From Sphingomonas anseongensis (lineage in GTDB: Bacteria > Pseudomonadota > Alphaproteobacteria > Sphingomonadales > Sphingomonadaceae): a stretch of DNA of 64,000 nucleotides. The DNA lies in assembly GCF_023516495.1 (NCBI RefSeq), contig NZ_JAMGBC010000001.1, forward strand, positions 1,364,001-1,428,000. Direction: 5' to 3'. This document shows, piece by piece, positions 18,194-27,321 of the stretch. Both the position numbers and the translations under genes were made by a program. Below the pieces are notes generated by a model. The model worked only from the letters and a program-made list of their open reading frames with translations. It was not told the DNA's origin and did no database searches. The first letter of the stretch is position 1. Each line of letters starts with the position of its first letter.

Positions 18194-20182
18194 TTGACCC
18201 TGGGGCTCTATCGAACGATAGCGTCCGGTCGCCGAATTGGACCAGTGCGTTTGGGGATTCCGTTGCAAGATCATGCAGATGAGCTCCGTGGCGATGCTAC
18301 GCCGTGTGAGATCGAGCAGGCCGCCCGCGACCTGCTCAAGATCGCGGACGACTCGACATTCGAACGTGAGTGGAATGCCCTGGACAGCCTCCAGCCCGGC
18401 AACCCGGCGGTGTTTGCGACCCGAGTCCGGCGCCTGATCAGGCGCAAGGAAACGGAGAAGGCGATCGCTCTCATCGATGAGCGCGACTTCGGCGACCGCT
18501 CCGACGTCATCCGCTACATGCTGAAGGCCGAGTTGCTCTACGAGGCGCATGAGCATGACCGCGCTCGGGATCTATTCTTCTCGCTCATGGAGCTGGATCC
18601 GGACCACCGGCGCGACGTGGCCATCCGCTACTCGAAGCGCCTGTTCACCGACGGCTCGCTGACAAGTGCAATCGAGGTCGTCGATCCGGTTCGCGACTGT
18701 TTCCACGAGGGCGGCAAGGGTCAGACCTACATAGCCAAGCTCGACAGCCTCATGGCGCTTCTCACGCGCCTCGAGGGCCGCAGGCCCGCGGCCGACGAGA
18801 ACTGCCGGATGCTGGCGATGAAGCATGCGATCCTCCATTTCCGCCACCGCCAGGTCATCCCGCCGAAGCCGAGCACTCTCGGCCGGCTGAGTCTCATCAC
18901 CGGCGGCCTTGGCCCCGGGGGAGCCGAGCGTCAGCTCACTCGCCTCGCGATCGAACTCGAGCGGGCGCGTAAAACTCACGGCTCAATTGCCGGCATCAAG
19001 CTCGACCGCCCTGTGGAGGTACTGGTCCGCTCGCATGGCCCTGAAAAGCAGAACGATTTCTACTTGGGCGAAGTATCCGGTGCCAAAGTCGAGCTTCAGC
19101 AGATCAACCTCTTCCCGGCGATTCCCCCGTCGGAGCTGACACGCGACTCCGGGCTCCTGCAATTGCTGGAATATCTACCGCCGGTGGTGAATTTCGGCGT
19201 TCAAAGGCTAACCCGCCACTTTATCGAGTCCGAAACGGATGTAGCTTCGGTCTGGCAGGACGGCGCGTGTCTGTTTGCCGGCCTCGCCGCGCTGCTTGCC
19301 GGAGTTCCGCAGATCCAACTGGCGATCCGCGGACTTCCCCCGAGCATGCGCCGCCACATGTTCCGCCCGGAATATGAAGTCCTCTACCGCGCGATGGGCC
19401 AGGTGCCGGGCGTGACCTTCCTCAGCAACAGCGTCTCGGCGGCGCGGGCCTACGCCAGCTGGCTCGACATCCCGCTCGATCGATTCCGGATCGTCTACAA
19501 CGGCGTCGAACCCATGTCGGCGCAGCCGACGCCCGACTGCGAGAAGCTGTGGGCCGAATTTGCCGCATCGACTCCCGACGCCACTCACACGATTGGCGGG
19601 GTTTTCCGCTTCGACACCGACAAGCAGCCGCTGCTGTGGATCCGCTTCGCCGCCCGATATTTGAAACGGCACCCGGATTCGCGAATCGTCCTGGTCGGCG
19701 GCGGGCGGTTGCTGCCCAATGCCATCGAGCTCGCCGAGGAATATGGGATCACCGACCGCATCCTGTTTGCCGGCCGGTCGAGCAATGTCGGATTTTGGAT
19801 GTCGAAGATGGACGCGCTCGTCCTCCTGTCTCGCTTCGAAGGCCTGCCGAATGTGCTCATCGAGGCGCAATATATGGGCGTCAGGGTCGTGACGACGCCC
19901 GCCGGCGGCGCTGCCGAATGCTTGATCGAGGGCGTCACCGGCCATGTTCTCGGCTGCGCCGAGCAACCGGACTACGACGAGATCGTTGAGAGCACCCACA
20001 AATGGGCTCTGCGTTCCGATGAGCGCGAGATTTTCGCCCCCGGGGGGCTCGCGCGAGGTTTTCTCGATTCACACTTTTCAATTCCTCACATGCTCGGCCA
20101 GTTCGCCACATGCACGTCGGAAGGCTTTGCGGGGCTCGACTCGATCGAACCGCACCGTCAGCGGTCGCTCCGCGCTGCGTGA
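18194..20182 (+). CDS. Family 4-type glycosyltransferase with N-terminal TPR-like region
   Basis: Up to 662 residues. The first 230 residues are helical and repeat-like (RDLFFSLMELDPDHRRDVA). The rest is a GT-B glycosyltransferase, with ITGGLGPGGAERQLTRLA as the N-lobe loop, FRIVYNGVEP in the linker, and LLSRFEGLPNVLIEAQYMG with a downstream Gly-rich loop as the donor-binding E-x7-E region. It would add a sugar to the capsule repeat. The start is uncertain: TTG 18194, GTG 18245 and TTG 18263 are all in frame and none has a strong ribosome site. The longest is listed. Confidence 0.82.
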   Translation: MTLGLYRTIASGRRIGPVRLGIPLQDHADELRGDATPCEIEQAARDLLKIADDSTFEREWNALDSLQPGNPAVFATRVRRLIRRKETEKAIALIDERDFGDRSDVIRYMLKAELLYEAHEHDRARDLFFSLMELDPDHRRDVAIRYSKRLFTDGSLTSAIEVVDPVRDCFHEGGKGQTYIAKLDSLMALLTRLEGRRPAADENCRMLAMKHAILHFRHRQVIPPKPSTLGRLSLITGGLGPGGAERQLTRLAIELERARKTHGSIAGIKLDRPVEVLVRSHGPEKQNDFYLGEVSGAKVELQQINLFPAIPPSELTRDSGLLQLLEYLPPVVNFGVQRLTRHFIESETDVASVWQDGACLFAGLAALLAGVPQIQLAIRGLPPSMRRHMFRPEYEVLYRAMGQVPGVTFLSNSVSAARAYASWLDIPLDRFRIVYNGVEPMSAQPTPDCEKLWAEFAASTPDATHTIGGVFRFDTDKQPLLWIRFAARYLKRHPDSRIVLVGGGRLLPNAIELAEEYGITDRILFAGRSSNVGFWMSKMDALVLLSRFEGLPNVLIEAQYMGVRVVTTPAGGAAECLIEGVTGHVLGCAEQPDYDEIVESTHKWALRSDEREIFAPGGLARGFLDSHFSIPHMLGQFATCTSEGFAGLDSIEPHRQRSLRAA

Positions 20183-20213
20183 ATTGGCAGTTCCACACCC
20201 AGGATCTTTGTCG

Positions 20214-21293
20214 GTGAAACACAGAATTGCATTCGTTTCCCTCGCTGCGGCGGCGGCCGTCCTCGGCGGCTGCACCATGCCGCGTCCGGTCGCGTCCTTC
20301 TCCGAGGTGGAACGGTCCGGCAAAGCAGGCGACATCCAATTGATCGCGGTCACCGGCGCGACGATCCCGCCCGCGCCGGTCTCCTCGACCGCGCCGGCCT
20401 TCCCTGCTGACTTTGTCAGCACTCCCGAGCCCGATTACGACCGTCTGGGCCCGGGTGACCGGCTGTCGGTCCGCATCTGGGAAAGCGGCTCGTCGAACGT
20501 CTTCGCATCGACGGGCAGCACTGGCAGCGATCTCGGCGAGCTGACGATCGATGACTCGGGGCGAGTTTACCTGCCCTACGTCGGCGCTATCCAGGCCGAG
20601 GGCCTTACCGTGCCGCAGCTGCGCAGCCGCATCACCCAGCGTCTTCGGACGGTCGTTCTCAACCCGCAGGTTGACGTTCGCCTGGTCGAGCACCGGAGCG
20701 CGCTCGTCAGCGTGCAGGGCGCCGCCGGCAAGACAGGCTCGTTCCCAATCGAGCAGGGACGGACGCGGCTATCGCAGCTGCTTGCCGAGGCCGCACCGGA
20801 CCAGAAAAATCCGGCGATGCTGGACGTCGTCGTCCGGCGCAACGGCCGAAGCGCGACCGCGCGACTGAGCGAGGTCTATTCGAACCCAAGGTACGACATC
20901 GCCCTCCAGCCGGGTGATTCGGTCATCCTCAGGACCGTGGACGAGACCGTCACCGTGCTCGGCGCGGCGGGCGTCCAGGGGACCGTCCCGATGACCAAGC
21001 GCAACTTCACCCTGCTCGATGCGCTGGGCGCCTCGCGGGGACTCAACCCGGAAGCGGCAAACCCGCGCGCCGTGTTCCTGATGCGCTTGCCCGAGAACCC
21101 GAATGCAGCACCGGTCGTCTATCATTTCGACATGCGTCGGCCCGAAGAGGTGTCGTACGCCGCGAGGACGGTGCTTCAGGACAAGGATGCAGTCCTGATC
21201 TCAAGCGCGCCCTTCGCCCAGCTTCGGCTGGTGCTCGCGTCGGTCGCTCAATCACTTGTGGCGCTGCGGTCAGCGGCCGCGGTGGTGCCATGA
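20214..21293 (+). CDS. Capsule polysaccharide export outer-membrane lipoprotein (Wza/KpsD/BexD type)
   Basis: A 359-residue protein from GTG 20214, with AGGA nine bases upstream. It has a lipoprotein signal with lipobox LGGC (Cys near residue 20), then a poly-export domain starting YDRLGPGDRLSVRIWES and containing DDSGRVYLPYVGAIQAEGLT, followed by two SLBB-like modules (VSVQGAAGKTGSFPIEQG and VTVLGAAGVQGTVPMTKRN). This family forms the outer-membrane and periplasmic channel of capsule exporters. The genes that follow encode an ABC permease, ATPase and periplasmic adaptor, so it belongs to an ABC-dependent capsule system (KpsD/CtrA-type role). Confidence 0.9.
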   Translation: MKHRIAFVSLAAAAAVLGGCTMPRPVASFSEVERSGKAGDIQLIAVTGATIPPAPVSSTAPAFPADFVSTPEPDYDRLGPGDRLSVRIWESGSSNVFASTGSTGSDLGELTIDDSGRVYLPYVGAIQAEGLTVPQLRSRITQRLRTVVLNPQVDVRLVEHRSALVSVQGAAGKTGSFPIEQGRTRLSQLLAEAAPDQKNPAMLDVVVRRNGRSATARLSEVYSNPRYDIALQPGDSVILRTVDETVTVLGAAGVQGTVPMTKRNFTLLDALGASRGLNPEAANPRAVFLMRLPENPNAAPVVYHFDMRRPEEVSYAARTVLQDKDAVLISSAPFAQLRLVLASVAQSLVALRSAAAVVP

Positions 21294-21306
21294 TCCGGAG
21301 CGGGCA

Positions 21307-22113
21307 ATGAACGCTGGCTGGGCGGCGGCCGGGGATCAGGAGCCGCGCCGCCACTTCGGCGAATGGCTCGTCGAACAGGGCGAGATCGTGGCGGCGCTGA
21401 TCTCCCGCGACCTCAAAACCCGGTTTAGCCAAAATATGTTCGGCTATTCGTGGACGTTCGTTCTGCCCGTGCTGTGGATCGCCGGCACATACGGCATTTT
21501 CTATGTCCTTAACCGCACCTCGCCGATTTTCACTGATCTGGTCACGTTCATCATCTCGGGCCTCATTCCCTACGTGGCGTTCCGCTACACAGTGAATGCG
21601 ATGGGCAAGGTGAATGGTGCAGTCCGAAGCCTCATCATTTTTCCCGGAGTCACTCCGGAGCATGCCGCGATCGCGCTCGCGGTGGTTGAATATGTGAACA
21701 TCTACATCGTCGCCGCGATCATCATGGCGATCAACTACTTCGTGTTCGGCAATTTCGAGCTCGACAATCTGCCGCTGTGGATCGGCGGAATCACCCTCGC
21801 GTGGCTCCTGGGTGCTGGCTACGGCTACCTGTTCTCCGTCCTGTCGCGACGAGACATCACCGTCTTCCAGCTCGGTATCATCCTCCTTCGCCCGAGCTAT
21901 TTCTTCTCGGCCGTTTTCTTCATCCCAAACGAGCTTCGCGGCGACGTGCTCTCAGTGCTCGGCTGGAACCCGCTGATGCACGCGATAGAGATTTCGCGTG
22001 ACGGAATGCTGTTCCATTATCAGTCGCGGATCAGCGACCCCCTGTATGTCGTCGCGTTCATCGCCGTTCTCTTTGGAGCGGCGCTCGCGGTCCGGGCCTG
22101 GCGGCCGATCTGA
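21307..22113 (+). CDS. Capsule polysaccharide ABC transporter permease (KpsM type)
   Basis: A 268-residue ABC-2 type permease with about six transmembrane segments after a short amphipathic N-terminus. The family landmark EIVAALISRDLKTRFSQN followed by GYSWTFVLPVLW near residue 50 is clear. The start ATG 21307 has GGAG immediately upstream and lies 14 bases after the lipoprotein gene. Its TGA overlaps the ATG of the ATPase gene, so permease and ATPase are coupled. It would flip or extrude the finished, lipid-linked polysaccharide across the inner membrane. Confidence 0.9.
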   Translation: MNAGWAAAGDQEPRRHFGEWLVEQGEIVAALISRDLKTRFSQNMFGYSWTFVLPVLWIAGTYGIFYVLNRTSPIFTDLVTFIISGLIPYVAFRYTVNAMGKVNGAVRSLIIFPGVTPEHAAIALAVVEYVNIYIVAAIIMAINYFVFGNFELDNLPLWIGGITLAWLLGAGYGYLFSVLSRRDITVFQLGIILLRPSYFFSAVFFIPNELRGDVLSVLGWNPLMHAIEISRDGMLFHYQSRISDPLYVVAFIAVLFGAALAVRAWRPI

Positions 22114-22817
22114 TGTGGGGATTCGTCGACTGCAGCCGCTACTTCATGAAGTTCGGCATGCCGAAAATCGTGCTGGACAATGCATCGATGGCGGTCGCGT
22201 CAAACGACAAGGTGGGCCTGCTCGCGGCTCCCGGAGCGGGAAAGTCGACGATTATCCGGCTTCTGGCGGGAGTGGACGTGCCGGACAGCGGTCAGGTTTT
22301 GCGCGACGACGGCGGATGGCCCCTCGCTTATGGCGGCGCCTTCCGGCCCGAGATGACGGGCGAGGACAATGTGCGGATGATGGCCGGTTTTGCCGGCGTC
22401 GATCCGGACGAATTCGCGGCGTACTGCCAGCAATTCGCGGAGCTCGGGGACTCCTTCTTCGTGCCGATGCAGCTTTATACCGGTGCAATGCGCATGAGGC
22501 TGGCGTTTGCAGCCTCGCTTGGGGTTCCGGCCCGCACCTATCTTGCCGACGAAAGGCTCGTCGCCGGCGACCAGCATTTTCGCGAAAAATGCCAGGAAAC
22601 CCTCAATCGGCGGCTGGAAACCTGCGGCCTCATCCTCGTTGCCAGCAATCCTCGCGCTCTCGAAACGGCCTGCGAGCGCTTCGCCGTTCTCAGCAGGGGG
22701 AAGATTATCATGTGCGAAGACCTGGACGAGGCGAAGTCGCTTCTGACTTTCGACCTGGAGCATGGCGGCGAAGAGGAGGCGATCGAAGAGGAGCTCGCTT
22801 CCTTCGACCTCGCCTGA
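22113..22817 (+). CDS. Capsule polysaccharide ABC transporter ATP-binding protein (KpsT type), divergent motifs
   Basis: A 234-residue ATPase overlapping the permease gene. Walker A is intact (AAPGAGKST, residues about 38-46) and Walker B reads TYLADERL with the catalytic Glu. Two other motifs are unusual: the signature is YTGAMRMRLAF, where most KpsT proteins have an SGM-type Gly, and the H-loop reads VASNPRA with no His. The missing His may be typical of the sphingomonad branch. The C-terminus is strongly acidic (GGEEEAIEEEL). Despite these changes the operon position leaves little doubt that it powers capsule export with the preceding permease. Confidence 0.87.
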   Translation: MWGFVDCSRYFMKFGMPKIVLDNASMAVASNDKVGLLAAPGAGKSTIIRLLAGVDVPDSGQVLRDDGGWPLAYGGAFRPEMTGEDNVRMMAGFAGVDPDEFAAYCQQFAELGDSFFVPMQLYTGAMRMRLAFAASLGVPARTYLADERLVAGDQHFREKCQETLNRRLETCGLILVASNPRALETACERFAVLSRGKIIMCEDLDEAKSLLTFDLEHGGEEEAIEEELASFDLA

Positions 22818-22860
22818 GCATGTCTTGGGGCAATAAAAACAGAGTGTTAAGGTAAATACG

Positions 22861-24219
22861 ATGGACAATGAAGAGCGGATCAAGCGCTGGAGGCAGCAGC
22901 GGCAGTCACCGCAGCCCGCGCCGGCTCTGCCGGAAGACGAGGACTTCGCCGATCTCGACACCGTCGCCCTGAACCGGCCGGATCCGGGCGAACGCACCGG
23001 CTCTGCAACGCCCGGGGGGAGATCGCACGAGATTTCGCTTGAGGAGGCTCGGCTCGCCATCCGACAGAGACGTCGTGAGCGCTGGCGGCTGCTGACTCGC
23101 CGCCTTGCTTTCTATGTCGGCATCCCGCTCCTCGCGATCCTCGCTTACGTCGCGTTCATTGCGACTCCGCTTTACCAGGGCGAAGCGGTGTTCACCGTCC
23201 AGACGAGCCAGGAAGCCCCGCCCGCGGCAGCAGCAGGCGGTCTGATCGGGCTTGGAGTGAGCACGCCGGGAATCGCCGACGCATTCAAGGCGCGCGAATT
23301 CATTCTTTCGCGCTCGATGATGAATTATATGGAGCAGCGCTACGGCTTCATGAGCCACTTTGCGTCGCCGGCAATGGATCCGCTGGAACGCTATCGCAGC
23401 CCGCTCGGCCTCAATCGCGACCCGCTGACCTATTATCGCAAGCGCGTCCGTGTTGCGGTGGACACGCAGGAAGGCATGCTCCGGCTGTTCGTCCAGGCGC
23501 GCACTCCGCAAGACGCGCAGAAGTTCGGCGATGCCATTCTTGCCGCCTCGGAGAGGCACGTGAACGAATTCTCCGAGCGGATGACCGCGGACCAGATCAG
23601 CGCGCTCAGCCGCGACGTGCAGAATGCGGAGCGCGAGGTATCTGAGGCCCGGCGCGGGCTTGCGATCGTTCAGGCCCGCCGCGGCGACCTAAATCCGGAG
23701 CAAACCGCGGCGGCCATCTACCAGCTGATCAGCAGCCTGGAGCTCCAGCTTGCCGATGCCCAGCGCGAGCGCAACGCATTGCTTGACCAGGGGCTTACCA
23801 ACAGCCCGCTGCTTCCGCGCCTGACGACCCGGGTCCAGGAACTTCAGTCGCAGATCAGCCAGCAACGTCAGCGACTAACCAACCCCGGCGGAGGCTCGGT
23901 CGCCCGGAGCGTCAACGAGTTCGAATCCGCCGCATCGCGCAAGGAGATCGCTCAAGCGCGTTATGACACCACGCTCAAGACGCTTCAGCAGGCCTATCTC
24001 AAGATCCTCGGCGAGCGCCGCTATTTCGTGATCATCGTCCAGATGGGCGTCGATACCTATGCGGCGGTGCGGGACATCATCACGATAAGCTGGCCCATTC
24101 TCCTCTTCCTTGCGCTGCTCTGGGCGATCGTCGCGATCGCCAGGCGAAGCTCGGCCGACCGGCGCTGGCTCGACAGCCTTCGCTTCGGCTGGACGGTGAG
24201 GCAATGGCGTCGGTCATAG
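22861..24219 (+). CDS. Capsule export inner-membrane/periplasmic adaptor (KpsE/BexC/CtrB type, PCP family)
   Basis: A 452-residue polysaccharide co-polymerase-like protein. It has a long charged cytoplasmic N-terminus (about 75 residues), a first transmembrane helix (FYVGIPLLAILAYVAFIA), a periplasmic body rich in coiled coil (RDVQNAEREVSEARRG, ERNALLDQGL), and a second transmembrane helix near residue 400 (WPILLFLALLWAIVAIA). It bridges the ABC transporter and the outer-membrane channel. It begins 43 bases after the ATPase gene in an AT-rich patch that may hold an internal promoter, and its 3' end overlaps the next gene by 16 bases. Confidence 0.9.
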   Translation: MDNEERIKRWRQQRQSPQPAPALPEDEDFADLDTVALNRPDPGERTGSATPGGRSHEISLEEARLAIRQRRRERWRLLTRRLAFYVGIPLLAILAYVAFIATPLYQGEAVFTVQTSQEAPPAAAAGGLIGLGVSTPGIADAFKAREFILSRSMMNYMEQRYGFMSHFASPAMDPLERYRSPLGLNRDPLTYYRKRVRVAVDTQEGMLRLFVQARTPQDAQKFGDAILAASERHVNEFSERMTADQISALSRDVQNAEREVSEARRGLAIVQARRGDLNPEQTAAAIYQLISSLELQLADAQRERNALLDQGLTNSPLLPRLTTRVQELQSQISQQRQRLTNPGGGSVARSVNEFESAASRKEIAQARYDTTLKTLQQAYLKILGERRYFVIIVQMGVDTYAAVRDIITISWPILLFLALLWAIVAIARRSSADRRWLDSLRFGWTVRQWRRS

Positions 24220-26153
24220 AAACGAACAACGTCCGGGAGCTGTATGGACTGCTTCGCGAATCCGCGTGGCAGGACGCCCTCGCCTTTTATGAGGAGCAGC
24301 TTTCCGGGGACGAGCGGGAGGCGCCCGAGGCTCGCCTCGCCTACGCAATGGCGCTGGTCCGGGCAGGCCGTGAAACCCGCGGTATGAATCTGATGACCGC
24401 CGACGTGATTCGCCTTCCCAATGCGCGGACCGATCTCCGGCGCTTCGTCATCTCCCCGCTGGTCGCTGCCGGCATTCTGGAGCTTGCTGGCAAGCTCCTC
24501 GACCGGTTGATCGCCGCCGGCTCGGGGTCCATCGAGGACAGGCGCCTGCGCGCAAGCGTGCGCGGGCGTCTCAAGCAATGGCCAGGCGCGCTTGAAGATG
24601 CGCGAGCGGTTCTCGACGAGCGCCCCGACGATCCATCTGCGCAGCGCTCCTACATCCAGACGCTGCTTCGCGCGGGCCAGGTGGAGGAGGCCGGTGCCGA
24701 AGCCTCAAAGCTTCTCGATTGCGCAGCGGACGATCTGAAGCTGGCCAACATCGCGCTTCTCGCACTCACCCGAAGCGGCCGTACCGACCAGGCGGCGCAG
24801 CTGGCGCTTGAAATGGCGGAGGCCGACATCGAGGACGAGGCGATGGCCTCCGTCATCGTTCGAAGCTTGTTCGAGTCAGGCCGGCACGACGAAACGATCG
24901 AGGTCGGCGAGCGCCTGCTGGAGGAGGGCTGGGAACATGAGGTGCTGCGCTCGAGCGTCGCCCACGCCTACCTCCAGTCGCAGCGCGACGACCGGTACGA
25001 CCGAGCCATCGAGCACCTGCGCGAGGGGCTCGAAGTCGCACCCGACGACGTGCGAATGAACATGGCGATGGGCGAGGCGCTTCTTCGAACGCGCAATTAT
25101 TCGGCTGCAATCCCGCACCTGAAGGCCGCCTGCGACCTTCAGCCCAAAGGCGCCCACCAGCGCGCGCTCTACGCCAGGGCACTCAAGCAGGTCGGGCGCT
25201 ATTCCGAGGCCGCCGATGAGTTTCGCACCTTGCTGAGCCTCCAGCCTTCTTCTCCGCGTTGGGCGCGCTACGCGGCGGGTGCGCTAAGCCAGGCGGGGCG
25301 ACGAAAGGAAGCCGTCGAGCTCTTCGACCGGTTCGTCGGCGACCGGAAGGCGTCGCTTCCGAGGAACTTCGACAAGGGCCTCAAGGCACTGTGGGACAAG
25401 ATCGACTCTGTGAGCCTTCCGCAAGCCCGCCTCGACTGGGCAAGGAGCCTCCGCAAAGGCCCCGAGATGGACCGGTCCGAGTGGGAACGCCGCGCCAAGT
25501 GGGGCCACCTTGCCGACCATTACATGCTCGACTGGCTCGAATGCCGTGATGACCGCATCCCCGACGTCATGCTTCGACTGGCGGACCTCAGCGACGCCGA
25601 GCGCGTGCTCGGAGGAATCGACCGGAGCGGTGGAATGATCCTCGCCTCCGCGCATATCGGCCCGATGTATGCCGGGCCCCTGGCGCTTGAGCTTCTCGGA
25701 GTTCGCTCGCGCTGGCTTGCATCGACTCCTAGCGTCGCCCGGACGGCTTATGCCGGCTCGCTCATCTCCACGAGCGAGCAGGACGACCTCAGCGTCGGCA
25801 AGGCGTTCATGCGCTCTCTCCGGCAGGGCTATTCGGTGGTGATCGCCATCGACGGAGCGATCAACTTGGCCGCACCGCGAATCCCGTTTGAGGACCAGGA
25901 GATCACCTATTCGAGCTTCGCTGCCCGGACGGCTTATTCGATGGGCGTGCCGTCCGTCTTCGCCGCTCCACGGTGGGAGGGGGAGAGGATCGGCTTCGTC
26001 ATCCGCCAGCTTCCCGATCCGGAGCCCGGCGAGAGCATCGAGGAGCATGCGGAGCGTTGGAAAGCCGCCTACCTCGCCGAACTCCGCGAATTCCTTGGCG
26101 GCGAGCCCGAAAACCTCCGCTTAAGCGGCGGCCTCTGGCGCCACGTCCGCTAG
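24204..26153 (+). CDS. TPR protein with C-terminal lysophospholipid-acyltransferase-like domain
   Basis: A 649-residue protein whose start lies inside the end of the adaptor gene. Residues 1 to about 400 are TPR units (for example YDRAIEHLREGLEVAPDDVR and YSEAADEFRTLLSLQPSSP). From about residue 470 the sequence resembles LpxL/HtrB-type acyltransferases: GGMILASAHIGPMYAGPLALELLG matches the catalytic HxxGN(W/M)E area, followed by VIAIDGAINLAAPRIPF and SYSSFAARTAYSMGVPSVFAAPR equivalents. The acidic residue expected four places after the catalytic His is not obvious, so activity is uncertain. In a capsule operon it could acylate the polysaccharide or its lipid anchor. The acyltransferase assignment is inference. 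Confidence 0.6.
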   Translation: MASVIETNNVRELYGLLRESAWQDALAFYEEQLSGDEREAPEARLAYAMALVRAGRETRGMNLMTADVIRLPNARTDLRRFVISPLVAAGILELAGKLLDRLIAAGSGSIEDRRLRASVRGRLKQWPGALEDARAVLDERPDDPSAQRSYIQTLLRAGQVEEAGAEASKLLDCAADDLKLANIALLALTRSGRTDQAAQLALEMAEADIEDEAMASVIVRSLFESGRHDETIEVGERLLEEGWEHEVLRSSVAHAYLQSQRDDRYDRAIEHLREGLEVAPDDVRMNMAMGEALLRTRNYSAAIPHLKAACDLQPKGAHQRALYARALKQVGRYSEAADEFRTLLSLQPSSPRWARYAAGALSQAGRRKEAVELFDRFVGDRKASLPRNFDKGLKALWDKIDSVSLPQARLDWARSLRKGPEMDRSEWERRAKWGHLADHYMLDWLECRDDRIPDVMLRLADLSDAERVLGGIDRSGGMILASAHIGPMYAGPLALELLGVRSRWLASTPSVARTAYAGSLISTSEQDDLSVGKAFMRSLRQGYSVVIAIDGAINLAAPRIPFEDQEITYSSFAARTAYSMGVPSVFAAPRWEGERIGFVIRQLPDPEPGESIEEHAERWKAAYLAELREFLGGEPENLRLSGGLWRHVR

Positions 26154-26184
26154 CGCGGAGGCGCCGGCGGCTCGAACGACGCAG

Positions 26185-27321
26185 ATGACCAGGATTCTCG
26201 TCCTAACCCGGTCTTACCCAGCCGCCGGGGACCTCTACAAATATCCCTTCGTTCACCGGCGCGTGGTCGCTTATTCGGCCGCCGGCCACGATGTTCGCGT
26301 GTTCCGCCCGGGCGAGAACGGACAGCCCATGTCGCATGAGTTCGATTCCGTCACCTGCTGGACTGGCAACCCGGCCGCGCTCCAGGCTTTCGTCGAGGAT
26401 TGGAGGCCGGACGTCGTCGCAGCGCATGGCTTCAGCGAGGGCCTGTGGGACCTGCTGGAGCCGCTCTCCCCATCCATACCCATCCGCGCATGGCTCCACG
26501 GATCGGAGATCCCCGATTTCATGCGACAGAAGGCGCTGGTTGCTCCCGCGAGCGAAAGAGCCAAGGCACTGGAGCAGCTCAAGGCGCGATGCGCCTTCTG
26601 GAACAGGCTGCTGGGCGACTTCCCCTCGCGCCTGAAGCTCGTCTTCGTTTCGAAGACCTCGATAGAGCTCGCGCGCACGGATTGGGGCGGGAAGCTCACG
26701 CCAGACCATTATTCGGTCGTCCCCAACCCGATCGACACCGACCTGTTCGCCTATCGAGCCAAGAGCGCCGAGGACCGCTTCAACGTCCTCCTGATCAGGC
26801 CATTCGATTCGCAAACCTATGCGAACGACCTGGCGGTTGACGCCATCCTGAAGCTGGCAGGGCGACCCGATGCGGAGAAGCTTCGCTTCACGATCATCGG
26901 CGACGGCCCCTTGTTCGACGAGACGGTCGGACCGCTTGCCGGCCTTCCCAACGTCAGCGTCTCGCGGCGCTTCCTCACACAGGAGGAAATCGCGGACGAG
27001 CACGGCCGCCACGGGCTTTTCCTGGTGCCGACGCGGCTGGATACTCAGGGCGTCTCGCGCGACGAGGCGATGGCCTCGGGGCTGGTGCCAGTGACCAACG
27101 CCATTCCCGCCGTCCTCGAGTTCGCCGACGAAAGCTGCGCCGCCCTCGCCCCGCCGGGCGACAGCGACGCCTTGGCGCAGGCGATGCTGGAGATGGTCCG
27201 GAAGCCGGGCTTGTTCCTCGAACGTTCGAAAGCCGCTGCCGAGCGCATCCGAAGCGAGCGAAGCAGCGCCGTCATTATTCCACGCGAGCTCGAGCTTCTC
27301 GAGGAGGCGGCACATGGCTGA
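26185..27321 (+). CDS. Glycosyltransferase, GT4-like
   Basis: A 378-residue GT-B protein. The N-lobe starts RILVLTRSYPAAGDLYKYPFV, the hinge carries SVVPNPIDTDLF, and the C-lobe has FTIIGDGPLFDE and the donor-site region LVPTRLDTQGVSRDEAMASGLVPV, in which E of DEAMASG is the second Glu of the usual pair. It would extend or branch the capsule repeat. It is followed by the sulfotransferase with an eight-base overlap. The start ATG 26185 has no perfect ribosome site but fits the family length. Confidence 0.85.
   Translation: MTRILVLTRSYPAAGDLYKYPFVHRRVVAYSAAGHDVRVFRPGENGQPMSHEFDSVTCWTGNPAALQAFVEDWRPDVVAAHGFSEGLWDLLEPLSPSIPIRAWLHGSEIPDFMRQKALVAPASERAKALEQLKARCAFWNRLLGDFPSRLKLVFVSKTSIELARTDWGGKLTPDHYSVVPNPIDTDLFAYRAKSAEDRFNVLLIRPFDSQTYANDLAVDAILKLAGRPDAEKLRFTIIGDGPLFDETVGPLAGLPNVSVSRRFLTQEEIADEHGRHGLFLVPTRLDTQGVSRDEAMASGLVPVTNAIPAVLEFADESCAALAPPGDSDALAQAMLEMVRKPGLFLERSKAAAERIRSERSSAVIIPRELELLEEAAHG

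Noticed and set aside
19944-20213. Long upstream frame of the capsule lipoprotein
   Set aside because: It overlaps the glycosyltransferase gene; GTG 20214 gives a proper lipoprotein signal and ribosome site.
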